NCBI RefSeq assembly: GCF_046244365.1
Contig: NZ_CP176395.1
Coordinates: 2,666,001-2,730,000, forward strand
Length of the DNA stretch: 64,000 bases
Reading direction: 5' to 3'
Source of the DNA: Paenibacillus_V sp046244365
GTDB lineage: Bacteria > Bacillota > Bacilli > Paenibacillales > NBRC-103111
A program made the position numbers and the translations under genes. Below, piece after piece: positions 1 through 7,970 of this stretch (within the stretch, counting starts at the first letter, position 1; every line of letters starts with the position of its first letter). The notes below the pieces were generated by a model that saw nothing but the letters and a program-made list of their open reading frames with translations, was not told the DNA's origin and searched no databases.

Positions 1-82
1 CCATTTGCGCGATCAACAGCTTCATGGCGGTGTTGCCAAAATAGTTTTGGATCAGCTTCTTTTTCGCGGTATCCATGTTCAT
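1..82 (-). CDS. 5' end of an unidentified gene, cut by the window edge
   Basis: Only the first 27 codons are visible, reading leftwards from ATG at 82 (an in-frame ATG follows at 76). The peptide is basic at its start and then mildly hydrophobic, too short to assign. A weak G-rich ribosome site (GGGACGGGATGG) lies upstream. The gene is divergent from the GH88 operon, so it could belong to the same glycan locus as a regulator or transporter, but nothing visible shows that. Confidence 0.4.
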   Translation of the reverse strand, partial: MNMDTAKKKLIQNYFGNTAMKLLIAQM

Positions 83-122
83 CCATCCCGTCCCATCTAT
101 ATTTAGTCAGATTTGGATATAC

Positions 123-150
123 TTGAGTGCCTTTTATGTATTTCTATTAT
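123..150 (+). promoter_or_regulatory. Probable sigma-A promoter of the GH88-GH29-M60 operon
   Basis: TTGAGT (123-128), a 16-base spacer and TATTAT (145-150) match the sigma-A pattern at 4/6 and 5/6 positions. They lie about 70 bases before the GH88 start. No cre site was recognised here. Confidence 0.4.
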
Positions 151-220
151 AGGCGATAGCCCCTAAGATGTGAATGGGAGATGTGAAGTTATTTATCATA
201 GGGATAAAGGAGGAGAGAAA

Positions 221-1405
221 GTGCGCGTAAACGATGAAGGAATCCGAAACCGGTCCAAGATAGCGGAACCTCCGGTGTGGACGGCAGCGGATTGCGAGAA
301 AGCGATCCGGTACGTTCTGTCGCAAATCGACCGCAATCTGGAGACGTTCGAAACGGCGTTTCCCGCGCCGGCAAGCACAAGGAACGTATATAAAGCGATC
401 GGCAACACGGAGTGGACGTCGTCGTTCTGGACAGGGATGCTTTGGCTCGCGTACGAGGCAACGGGGGACGAGAAGTATCGCCGGACGGCCGAGGTGCAGT
501 TGGAGAGCTATGCGAAACGAGCCAAGGAAAGGATCGGCACGGAAACGCATGATCTAGGCTTTCTTTATACGTTATCCTGCGTTGCCGCTTATAAGCTGAC
601 GGGGAACATGGAGGCGAAGGCGGTCGCTTTGCAGGCGGCCGATCTGCTGATCGAGCGTTATTACGACAAGGCGGGCATCATCCAGGCTTGGGGGAATTTG
701 AGCAATCCGAGTCAACGCGGACGAATGATCGTCGATTGCTGCATGAATTTGCCGCTGCTGTACTGGGCGACGCAAATGACGGGCAGCCCGGCTTATCATC
801 GTATCGCCGACAGTCATGTCAGGCAATCGGAGCGCTACTTGATTCGCGAGGACGCATCGACCTACCATACGTTCTACATGGATGTGGAATCCGGACTGCC
901 GAAATTCGGCAAAACGCAGCAAGGCTACTCGGACGATTCCTGCTGGTCGCGCGGCCAATCGTGGGCCATGTACGGCCTGCCGCTAAGCTATCGGTACACG
1001 GGGAACGCGGAACTGCTGGATTCGGCGCAGAAGGTGACGAATTATTTTCTGAACCGGCTTCCGGACGACTACGTATGTTACTGGGATCTGGTGTTTACCG
1101 AAGGAAACGAGGAAAGGGACAGCTCGGCTGCAGCCATCGCGGCATGCGCCTTGCTGGAGCTTGCCGGTCATTTGCCGCTTACGAACGGGAATAAACGGCT
1201 ATACGAAAATGCGGCGCTGCACATTTTGCAATCGCTATCGAGCAGCTATACGACGAGAAGCGTCCCGGAATCGAACGGAATCCTGCTCCACGGCGTCTAT
1301 GGCAAACCGCTGAACCACGGCGTGGACGAATGCTGCATATGGGGCGACTATTATTATTTCGAGGCGCTGGTCAGGGTAATGAAGGACTGGAAGCCGTACT
1401 GGTAA
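221..1405 (+). CDS. Glycoside hydrolase family 88, unsaturated glucuronyl/rhamnogalacturonyl hydrolase-like
   Basis: Predicted to remove the 4,5-unsaturated uronic acid from oligosaccharides left by polysaccharide lyases (family knowledge), in the cytoplasm because no signal peptide is seen. The family signatures are the HDLGF segment with Asp111 and the DCCMNLPLL segment with Asp172, which correspond to the two conserved acidic residues, followed by CWSRGQSWAMYGL and RDSSAAAIAACALLEL. Length (394 residues) is usual. The GTG at 221 is chosen because AAAGGAGGA lies directly upstream; the ATG at 170 has no ribosome site. First gene of an operon with a fucosidase and an M60 peptidase. The exact substrate (chondroitin, heparan, ulvan or gellan type) cannot be read. 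Confidence 0.88.
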   Translation: MRVNDEGIRNRSKIAEPPVWTAADCEKAIRYVLSQIDRNLETFETAFPAPASTRNVYKAIGNTEWTSSFWTGMLWLAYEATGDEKYRRTAEVQLESYAKRAKERIGTETHDLGFLYTLSCVAAYKLTGNMEAKAVALQAADLLIERYYDKAGIIQAWGNLSNPSQRGRMIVDCCMNLPLLYWATQMTGSPAYHRIADSHVRQSERYLIREDASTYHTFYMDVESGLPKFGKTQQGYSDDSCWSRGQSWAMYGLPLSYRYTGNAELLDSAQKVTNYFLNRLPDDYVCYWDLVFTEGNEERDSSAAAIAACALLELAGHLPLTNGNKRLYENAALHILQSLSSSYTTRSVPESNGILLHGVYGKPLNHGVDECCIWGDYYYFEALVRVMKDWKPYW

Positions 1406-1439
1406 CGACATGCGGGATGTGACGGGAGGGAACGGCACC

Positions 1440-3149
1440 ATGGAAAGCGGAGATTTCGACACGCGATTGTCGTGGTTTAAAGAAGCGAAGTTCGGGATGT
1501 TTATTCACTGGGGGCTGTATGCGGCGCTCGGAAGCGGCGAATGGGTCATGTACGGCCGCAAAATACCCGTCAAGGAATACGAATCGATAGCGGAGACGTT
1601 CAATCCGGATCGTTTTGATGCGGAAGCATGGGTCGGACTCGCTAAGCGGGCCGGGATGAAATATATCGTGATCACCGCCAAACACCATGACGGCTTTGCC
1701 ATGTACGGATCGGAAACGAGCGGCTACAATATTGCGGATATGACGCCGTTTAAACGGGATCCGATGAAGGAGCTGGCGGAGGAATGCCAAAAGCAGGGCT
1801 TGAAGCTTTGCTTCTATTATTCGCATGTCATCGACTGGCACCACCCGCACGCGATCCACGATACGTATAACAACACATGGGATTACGAGCTGGAGGAGAA
1901 GGCGTTCTATAAGTATTGGAACCGGCATGCCAAGCCGCAAATTACCGAGCTGCTTACCCAATATGGTCCGATAGGCCTGCTGTGGTTCGACACGGCGGGA
2001 GGGTTGTCCAAGAAAGACAGCCAAGGACTCGCATCGCTCGTTCGCAGCCTGCAGCCGGACTGCCTGATCAACAGCAGGATCAGCCATTGGCCGAATATGG
2101 GGGATTACAGCTCCAAGGGCGATAATGAAATTCCGATGTACGGCGAGGATACCGGCTTATGGGAAACGCCGATGACGCTTAATGATTCGTGGGGCTTCAG
2201 CTCGAGAGATCAGGTATGGAAAAAGCCGCAAGCGTTGATCAGGAAATTGATCGACATCGCAAGCAAAGGCGGCAATCTGCTGCTGAACGTCGGTCCGACC
2301 CCGGAAGGAGTCATCCCGGAGCAGTCGGTGCGAAGTCTGCTGGATGTCGGCGAATGGATGGAACGTTATGGCGAAGCCGTCTACGGGACTTCGGCGAGTC
2401 CTTTCCCTTATGAATTCGAATGGGGAGCCGTTACCGTCAAGCCCGGCTACATCTATTTATTCATCGATAACGAAAGCTGGCGGAAGCAAGAGCTCGACTT
2501 ATACGGGATTCGCAGTAAAGTAATGAGCGTCTCCAGGCTGGGCGATCCCGAGGGGCGGCAGCTTGATTTTGGGCAGTCGTCCTTGAGAGACGGCGAACTG
2601 CACAAGCTTTCGATAAGTCTGCCGCATCAGGACTCCAACGAACCCGTTACGGTACTTGCCGTAAGAATATTCGGTCAAGCCGATATCGACGACCGGCTGC
2701 TGCAGCTGCCCTCGGGTTCCCTGAAGCTGGATATGCCGAATGCCCGGGTCGACGCCTCTGGTAACGGACACGATCCTAAACCGAGAAACCGGGCGACATG
2801 GCAGTTCGAAATCGTGCATCCGGGGACGTTTGAACTTACGCTGATTTGCTTCAAACGGAACGGCGCGAATTGGGTGCAGACGTTTCGAGACGGGGTCGAG
2901 GTTGCTTTTGCGGAGGAAAGGGTCGGCTGCATGCCGCAGGAGGACATCGTCGTCACAAACTCCAAAACGTGCCAGCATCCTTATCAAGAGATTCATGCGA
3001 GGCTAGGACAAATCACCGTGGAATCGCCGGGAACTTACACCTTATCGCTGCTCTCGGATCTGATCGTACGCAAAACGGGCTTTACGGAAATTTGGCAGGC
3101 TGCGCCTGTCCGCTTGCGTTCGGTGCAGCTGAAGCCGTTGAAACCGTAA
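1440..3149 (+). CDS. Alpha-L-fucosidase, glycoside hydrolase family 29
   Basis: Predicted to release alpha-linked L-fucose by a retaining mechanism. The N-terminal catalytic barrel carries WFKEAKFGMFIHWGLYA, AKHHDGFAMY and LLWFDTAGG, in which Asp184 is the expected nucleophile. A C-terminal beta-rich part (roughly residues 310-570) follows. About 570 residues, normal for GH29 with an accessory domain. ATG at 1440 has GGGAGG upstream; the in-frame ATG at 1410 starts 5 bases after the GH88 stop and has no ribosome site. No signal peptide, so it probably acts on imported fucosylated oligosaccharides together with the GH88 enzyme. Confidence 0.9.
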   Translation: MESGDFDTRLSWFKEAKFGMFIHWGLYAALGSGEWVMYGRKIPVKEYESIAETFNPDRFDAEAWVGLAKRAGMKYIVITAKHHDGFAMYGSETSGYNIADMTPFKRDPMKELAEECQKQGLKLCFYYSHVIDWHHPHAIHDTYNNTWDYELEEKAFYKYWNRHAKPQITELLTQYGPIGLLWFDTAGGLSKKDSQGLASLVRSLQPDCLINSRISHWPNMGDYSSKGDNEIPMYGEDTGLWETPMTLNDSWGFSSRDQVWKKPQALIRKLIDIASKGGNLLLNVGPTPEGVIPEQSVRSLLDVGEWMERYGEAVYGTSASPFPYEFEWGAVTVKPGYIYLFIDNESWRKQELDLYGIRSKVMSVSRLGDPEGRQLDFGQSSLRDGELHKLSISLPHQDSNEPVTVLAVRIFGQADIDDRLLQLPSGSLKLDMPNARVDASGNGHDPKPRNRATWQFEIVHPGTFELTLICFKRNGANWVQTFRDGVEVAFAEERVGCMPQEDIVVTNSKTCQHPYQEIHARLGQITVESPGTYTLSLLSDLIVRKTGFTEIWQAAPVRLRSVQLKPLKP

Positions 3150-3238
3150 CATTGCTGCCCAAAGCGGACGGGTGACGGCTGCGTACAACTCGATATTTCA
3201 ATGCTTTAAATCGTAAAAGTAAAAGGAGGAGATGAGAA

Positions 3239-5641
3239 ATGGAACGCAATCCGGCTTATCGGGCTATGCAAACGTACGACGAAGCCGCCGCGGAAACGTA
3301 TTCGCCGATCCTGACCTCATTGGACGAGCTTCGCCGCGATTTTGCCATTTGGTACCAGGAGCTCGCTTCGATCCCCGTCTTCTCGGCCAGCAGCGGCGTG
3401 TGTGCGATCGGCGATCGGGCGTTTCCGGTTACCGTGCCCGAAGCGGTGCCGACCATTGCGGCTTCCCGTTATGGCAAAGGGCGCGTTGCCGCAGCCGGAA
3501 GCGAGCACTATTTTCGGCTGGACGGCGCCTATGCGGACGGCAGAAGCACATTGTCGCGCAATATATTGGTTTGGCTAACGGATAGGGAAGGTCAGGGGGA
3601 GGGCACTTCCAACAACCGGTACGAGGCTGCTCTTCAAGGAGAGGCTTCTCCCATCAAGCTCGTCACTACTTCGTCCTCATTCGCGGTCGATTCGGCGCTG
3701 CCCATCGAGCTTGTGAAGCTCGGCAGCTGGACGGAGACGGAGCTGAGCCCTGACGTTTTTCATGCGGCGTATGTAGATGCATCCATGCGCGAAACGGATA
3801 TAGGGCCGCTGCTGCACTATGTCGAAGCGGGCGGAAGCATCATAGTCGCGCTGAACGCAAGCGGTCTGGAATCGATTACCCGCGACACGCCTCTCGCCGA
3901 ACGGCTGCGGATCGGCAACTATAGAGGGGCGCGACTCGCCAGCGATTTTGCGCTGCAGAGGCTGCTTAACCGGATGGGCTTGACTCTTCTGAAAAAGACG
4001 GTATCCCCGCATATTGCGGAGCCGAACGTACTGACCTGCGACAAGGCGAACGATCATCATTTTGTGCGAATGCTTGAGCAGGGAAAAGCGGTGGAGGACG
4101 GGACGCTTGCCGTAGCCGGCTTGCAAATCGGATTGCCCGGCGCCGATGCCGCCAAAAAAAAGCAACTGCTGGCGGAGCTTCTTGCCTGCACGCTGGAGAC
4201 GCTTTCCCCGGAAGCAGCTCTGTACGTCAGGATAACCCGCGAATCGGAGCAGGCGGGGCGCGTTTCCTTCCCTGTATTCCATAATCAACACCCGTACCGG
4301 AATGCGCTGCTGCATTTCCAATTCAGCCGGTTTACGCTTAAGCCGGATAACGGGATATCTCCTTATGCGGACTCGTTTCCGGGGGCGGTCGATGCGGCTG
4401 CAATCAGGCTGAACGGCGTGCCGGTCGAAATCGATTTCGATTTTCCCGATCTAAAATATACGCAGATGCTGCCTCCCAAAAACTGGATCAGCACAGGCCT
4501 CTACGCGCCGCCCGGCGGGGAAGTGACGGTGGAGGTGCCGGAAGGAACGGAGCATGTGACGGTTCAGATCGGCTGCCACGACGATGACCTGAGAAGGCTC
4601 GGCGAATGGAAGCGCGTGCCGCTTGTCGTCCACCATGCAAAGCTTGCGCCAGGCACGAATCATATTTCCAGCCCGTACGGAGGGCTCGTTTACTTGATTC
4701 CGATGAACCGGAAGCCGGGCGCGAAGGCTGTCGTTACGATATCGGGAGCCGTACAAGCGCCTTATTATGTGAGGGGACGAACGTCAGGCGAGCAATGGAA
4801 AACGATGCGAGATGCGGCTGTGCTGGCGCCATTTGCCGAGCTGCAGGGGGAGCGGGTCATTTTGACGGTGCCTTCGGCTTATGTTCGGCCGCTTGCCGAT
4901 CCGGAAGCATTGCTGCAGGCATGGGACGAAATCGCGGAATGCTATGACGAGTTGATCGGACTTGCCCCGGACAAGGCTATGCCGCATAAAGCCCACGGCT
5001 TGCCGTACCGTTTCGTCGCGGACATCCAAATTAGCGGAGGCTATATGCACGCGGGCTATCCGATCATGCTGCCGCTATCGAAGGCCGGCGAGCTGCTCGA
5101 TATCGATTACATCCGTCATCGCGCATGGGGGTTCTGGCACGAGCTCGGCCATGAGTTTCAGCAGCGTCCTTGGACGTGGGGCTCGGTCGGCGAGGTAACG
5201 GTCAACATCCTGTCGCTTTACGTGCAAGAACGGTTCGGGAACGTGTCCAATCTGCTTACTAAAGATAGCGACGGCATGGATGTGTACGATAAAGCGTTGG
5301 CGTATTTGGACGATATGGATCCCGAGAAGCATTTTAACCAAACCGATTACTTCATTAAGCTTGTCATGTTCAAGCAGCTTCAGCTGGCATTCGGCTGGGG
5401 GTTCTATACCAAGCTGTATGAAGCGTACCGCGAAACGCCGTATGAGCGGCTTCCGTTCGCGGAGCAGCAGAAGATCGACACGTTCGCCGAGACGGCCTCC
5501 CGAATCGCCGGAGTGAATTTACTCGCGTTCTTCGATAAATGGAAGCTGAGCCTTTCGGATGAAGCGCGGCACAGGATCGAAGGCATGCATGTTGCGAAAC
5601 AAGCAGCGGACGTCTGGAAGCTGCGGGAACCGAGCTTATAA
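3239..5641 (+). CDS. M60-family (enhancin/mucinase-like) zinc metallopeptidase
   Basis: An 800-residue protein with the gluzincin motif HELGH at residues 634-638 and a downstream Glu652 as likely third zinc ligand, the HExxH-plus-Glu arrangement of the M60 family, whose known members cut mucin-type O-glycoproteins. The central and N-terminal parts resemble the beta-rich and Rossmann-like accessory regions of such enzymes. AAAGGAGGA sits 9 bases before the ATG. It follows the fucosidase by 88 bases without a terminator, so co-transcription is likely. Oddly, there is no signal peptide or anchor, unlike the secreted mucinases. Its peptide or glycopeptide substrate is unknown. Confidence 0.8.
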   Translation: MERNPAYRAMQTYDEAAAETYSPILTSLDELRRDFAIWYQELASIPVFSASSGVCAIGDRAFPVTVPEAVPTIAASRYGKGRVAAAGSEHYFRLDGAYADGRSTLSRNILVWLTDREGQGEGTSNNRYEAALQGEASPIKLVTTSSSFAVDSALPIELVKLGSWTETELSPDVFHAAYVDASMRETDIGPLLHYVEAGGSIIVALNASGLESITRDTPLAERLRIGNYRGARLASDFALQRLLNRMGLTLLKKTVSPHIAEPNVLTCDKANDHHFVRMLEQGKAVEDGTLAVAGLQIGLPGADAAKKKQLLAELLACTLETLSPEAALYVRITRESEQAGRVSFPVFHNQHPYRNALLHFQFSRFTLKPDNGISPYADSFPGAVDAAAIRLNGVPVEIDFDFPDLKYTQMLPPKNWISTGLYAPPGGEVTVEVPEGTEHVTVQIGCHDDDLRRLGEWKRVPLVVHHAKLAPGTNHISSPYGGLVYLIPMNRKPGAKAVVTISGAVQAPYYVRGRTSGEQWKTMRDAAVLAPFAELQGERVILTVPSAYVRPLADPEALLQAWDEIAECYDELIGLAPDKAMPHKAHGLPYRFVADIQISGGYMHAGYPIMLPLSKAGELLDIDYIRHRAWGFWHELGHEFQQRPWTWGSVGEVTVNILSLYVQERFGNVSNLLTKDSDGMDVYDKALAYLDDMDPEKHFNQTDYFIKLVMFKQLQLAFGWGFYTKLYEAYRETPYERLPFAEQQKIDTFAETASRIAGVNLLAFFDKWKLSLSDEARHRIEGMHVAKQAADVWKLREPSL

Positions 5642-5646
5642 ATGGA

Positions 5647-5685
5647 AAACGCCCCCGAAACCAAGCGGTTTCCGGAGGCGTTTTT
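5647..5685 (+). terminator. Rho-independent terminator of the GH88-GH29-M60 operon
   Basis: AAACGCC and CCGAAACC pair with GGTTTCCGG and GGCGTTT, closing on AAGC and ending in TTTTT. The flanking A-run makes it usable from the minus strand, so it may also serve the convergent AI-2E family gene. Confidence 0.85.
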
Positions 5686-5708
5686 CTGTAAGTCTTTTCG
5701 CTCAACTG

Positions 5709-6818
5709 CTAGTTCTTCGATTCGCCTTGATAGGGATTGTCGTAATCCTCGGGCAGCCGGATCCATTTCTTCAGATAGCCTTGCTCATGCAGAGCCTTCA
5801 ACAAAATGATCAGGATCGGCGATAAAATCAAGCCCGATATACCGAAAATCGAGAGCGAGATGATCATGAACGACAGCATCGTGAACGCGGAAACGCCGAG
5901 CGAATCGCCGGTGATTTTCGGTTCGAGTATTTGCCTTGCCAGAATGACGACCCCAAGCAATACGGTCAGCCAGATCGCCAGCGTCGTCTCGCCTACGACG
6001 AACAAGTAGATGATCCACGGAATGAATACGGTGGATACGCCGAGCAGCGGCAGCACGTCGAACACGGCGGACAGCAGGGAGATCGAGAAGGCGCTTTTCA
6101 CCCCCAGCAGCAGCAGCGCCAGGAAGATGATGACGAACGTTACCGATACGAGCTTCAGCTGAGATTTCAAGTAGCTGACGATTCCGATCAGGACGTTTTC
6201 CTTCAAAAAGTAGAAAGCGGTTTTGAACGTGCTCGGCGTCTTATCTTTGGCCATTTTTTTCCACAAATCGATTTCGATGCTGAGGAAGTATGCCAAAATG
6301 ATGGCGACGGCGAAGTTGATAATAAAGGACGTGAAGGAGCTGAGTCCGCCGACGACGGTTTTCAGGAAGCTTGTCGCTACGCCAGCCCCCCAGCCGGTAA
6401 TCGCACCGATGTATTCTTTGGCTTTGTCGGAAATATCGGGCGGAAGCGCCTCCCATTTGGATCGGAGGTAGTCGGCATTCTGGACGATCTGCTCTTGAAG
6501 AAGCTGCTGGTATTTCGGGATTTTGTCGACCAGGTTGATCACCTGCGAGGTGAAGATGACGCTGGCTCCGATCAATATGCCGAGGATGACAAGCATAAAG
6601 ATGAGCATGGAGATCGCGGTCGCGATCGATTTCTTGACGCCCCGCCGGTTCAGCCGCTTCGCCAGAGGCTCGACCATCGCGAAGATGAGCAGCGCCAGGA
6701 AGATCGGCGTCGCGATTTTGTACAAGTAGCTGAAGAGCAGCATGAACAGGTAAATCGTCAGACCGATCAGGGCGATATCAAAGACGGTTTTGTAATACTT
6801 TTTGTAGAAGGAAAGCAT
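5709..6818 (-). CDS. AI-2E family transporter (UPF0118-type membrane protein)
   Basis: A 369-residue polytopic membrane protein. Two N-terminal helices, a helical pair at about residues 60-85, a cytoplasmic or external helical segment rich in Q and K (about 90-150), then five more hydrophobic segments reproduce the layout of the TqsA/YdiK/YtvI superfamily. Members export or exchange small molecules or ions, and some act in sporulation or Na+/H+ antiport (family knowledge). The specific substrate cannot be told. The minus-strand ribosome site GAGGTG precedes the ATG. Monocistronic, convergent with the M60 gene. Confidence 0.85.
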   Translation of the reverse strand: MLSFYKKYYKTVFDIALIGLTIYLFMLLFSYLYKIATPIFLALLIFAMVEPLAKRLNRRGVKKSIATAISMLIFMLVILGILIGASVIFTSQVINLVDKIPKYQQLLQEQIVQNADYLRSKWEALPPDISDKAKEYIGAITGWGAGVATSFLKTVVGGLSSFTSFIINFAVAIILAYFLSIEIDLWKKMAKDKTPSTFKTAFYFLKENVLIGIVSYLKSQLKLVSVTFVIIFLALLLLGVKSAFSISLLSAVFDVLPLLGVSTVFIPWIIYLFVVGETTLAIWLTVLLGVVILARQILEPKITGDSLGVSAFTMLSFMIISLSIFGISGLILSPILIILLKALHEQGYLKKWIRLPEDYDNPYQGESKN

Positions 6819-6948
6819 GAATACGAATCACCTCGGCAATTAGCGTCATAATGATCCATTGTATCATAAATGCTCGTTTCCTACCTAAATCCTCCCATGC
6901 ATGTTCAAGCAAGCTATGCAGGCTCCGGATACGGCTGTCCGCGGCGTA

Positions 6949-6977
6949 TTGCATTCGGAACGTGCATTTAATACAAT
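6949..6977 (+). promoter_or_regulatory. Possible sigma-A promoter before the HesB-like gene
   Basis: TTGCAT (6949-6954), a 17-base spacer and TACAAT (6972-6977). The -10 is good, the -35 is only half consensus. It lies about 100 bases before the HesB-like start. Confidence 0.35.
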
Positions 6978-7081
6978 AATACAAAGTAATCTTGTCCGCT
7001 GCCGGTTGCAGCAGACGGGCTACGACCGTTTCAGCACAGATACCAGTCGACGTAAGCTCGAACATACAAGGAGATGTCACG

Positions 7082-7384
7082 ATGAACTGCAAAATTACAC
7101 GCAATGCCGCAAAAGTCATTTTGCGCGAAATGGAGCAAGAGGAGAACAAAGAATTGAAGCTGCGCGTTTTCGTAACGCATAAGCATGGCGATCATGCGCA
7201 CTACGGGCTCGATCTTAGCGAACAGCAGGAGCATGATGCGGTCGTAACGACCGACAAAGGCTTCGACGTGCTGCTCGATTCGCGGGAGCCGCTGCTTGAC
7301 GGAATCTGGGTTGATTACTTGTACACGCCGGAAGAAGGCTTCGTCATTACGAACCCGAGCAAAGGAAATCACGGGGATCACTAA
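7082..7384 (+). CDS. HesB/YadR/YfhF-family small protein
   Basis: A 100-residue protein with the HesB-like fold pattern: an N-terminal helix starting with ITRNAAKVILREM, then a beta-rich core ending in GFVITNPSKGNHGDH. Relatives take part in iron-sulfur cluster assembly, but the C-terminal Cys-x-Cys pair of IscA/SufA proteins is missing here; only Cys3 is present, so scaffold function is doubtful. AAGGAGATG precedes the ATG. The stop is followed after one base by the YuzB-like gene, so the two are almost certainly co-translated. Confidence 0.8.
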   Translation: MNCKITRNAAKVILREMEQEENKELKLRVFVTHKHGDHAHYGLDLSEQQEHDAVVTTDKGFDVLLDSREPLLDGIWVDYLYTPEEGFVITNPSKGNHGDH

Positions 7385-7385
7385 G

Positions 7386-7613
7386 ATGGCCAAAAACGAT
7401 ATTCGCGTCTGCGACAAGTGCAGGCACATGAAATTGAAAACCATGCTGCCGAAGCTGGAGAAGCTGGCGCCCGACGCCGAGATCAAGGTCGCATGCAAGT
7501 CTTATTGCGGGCCTTGCTCGCGTTTTGCATTCATTTATATTAATGGCCGGTACGTAACCGGCGCCACCGAGGACGATGCGTTTGAAAAGGCGAGCAAATA
7601 TGTGAAGAAATAG
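7386..7613 (+). CDS. DUF1450 (YuzB-like) small cysteine-rich protein
   Basis: A 75-residue protein with the family layout: VCDKC near the start and CKSYCGPCSRFAFIYINGRYV in the middle, then a helix ending in KYVKK. The cysteines look like a metal or redox site. Function of the family is unknown. It begins one base after the HesB-like stop, which supports a joint role in metal or Fe-S handling (inference). Confidence 0.82.
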   Translation: MAKNDIRVCDKCRHMKLKTMLPKLEKLAPDAEIKVACKSYCGPCSRFAFIYINGRYVTGATEDDAFEKASKYVKK

Positions 7614-7620
7614 GATAAAG

Positions 7621-7658
7621 AAAAGGACGGCTCCTTCGGGTGCGCGTCCTTTTTTTTG
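7621..7658 (+). terminator. Terminator of the HesB-like/YuzB-like operon
   Basis: AAGGACG pairs with CGTCCTT around a 14-base loop containing CTTCGG, followed by eight T. Confidence 0.85.
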
Positions 7659-7929
7659 CGTTTGGAGCGATCCCCGCATGCCGTTCAAATGATGTTCCTC
7701 CGTTCTGCAATCTTCCGGGCAGTATTCTGCAAGTTCCCGGATTTATTCCCTTGCGGCTAATCTTAGCAGTGGATGAAACGGGTATCATGCGGAGCATAGC
7801 GCCGCAAACTGCGTATATGGCGGAAGTCAATCATTCGAGCAGAAAACATCAACATTTTCGGCAGAAGCGGACGTAGAGGGCCCGATTTGTTGATGTTTTT
7901 TCGTACTTATTAGAAGGCGGGTGTTATTC
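7659..7929. other. Intergenic stretch with a widely spaced perfect inverted repeat
   Basis: No gene is supported here. The only clear structure is AAAACATCAACA (7843-7854) and its perfect complement TGTTGATGTTTT (7888-7899), 33 bases apart, ending in a T-run just before the promoter of the sugar ABC operon. It could be a long-loop terminator, a bipartite operator or a leader hairpin of an unseen transcript. Confidence 0.4.
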
Positions 7930-7954
7930 TATAATGACTATGAAATCGCTAAAC
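7907..7954 (+). promoter_or_regulatory. Promoter and cre-like site of the carbohydrate ABC operon
   Basis: TTATTA (7907-7912), 17 bases, TATAAT (7930-7935). TGAAATCGCTAAAC (7941-7954) matches the CcpA cre consensus TGWAANCGNTNWCA except at the last two positions and lies on the expected transcription start. Together they suggest catabolite repression of the operon. Confidence 0.5.
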
Positions 7955-7970
7955 AACAGGGGGTCAAGCA

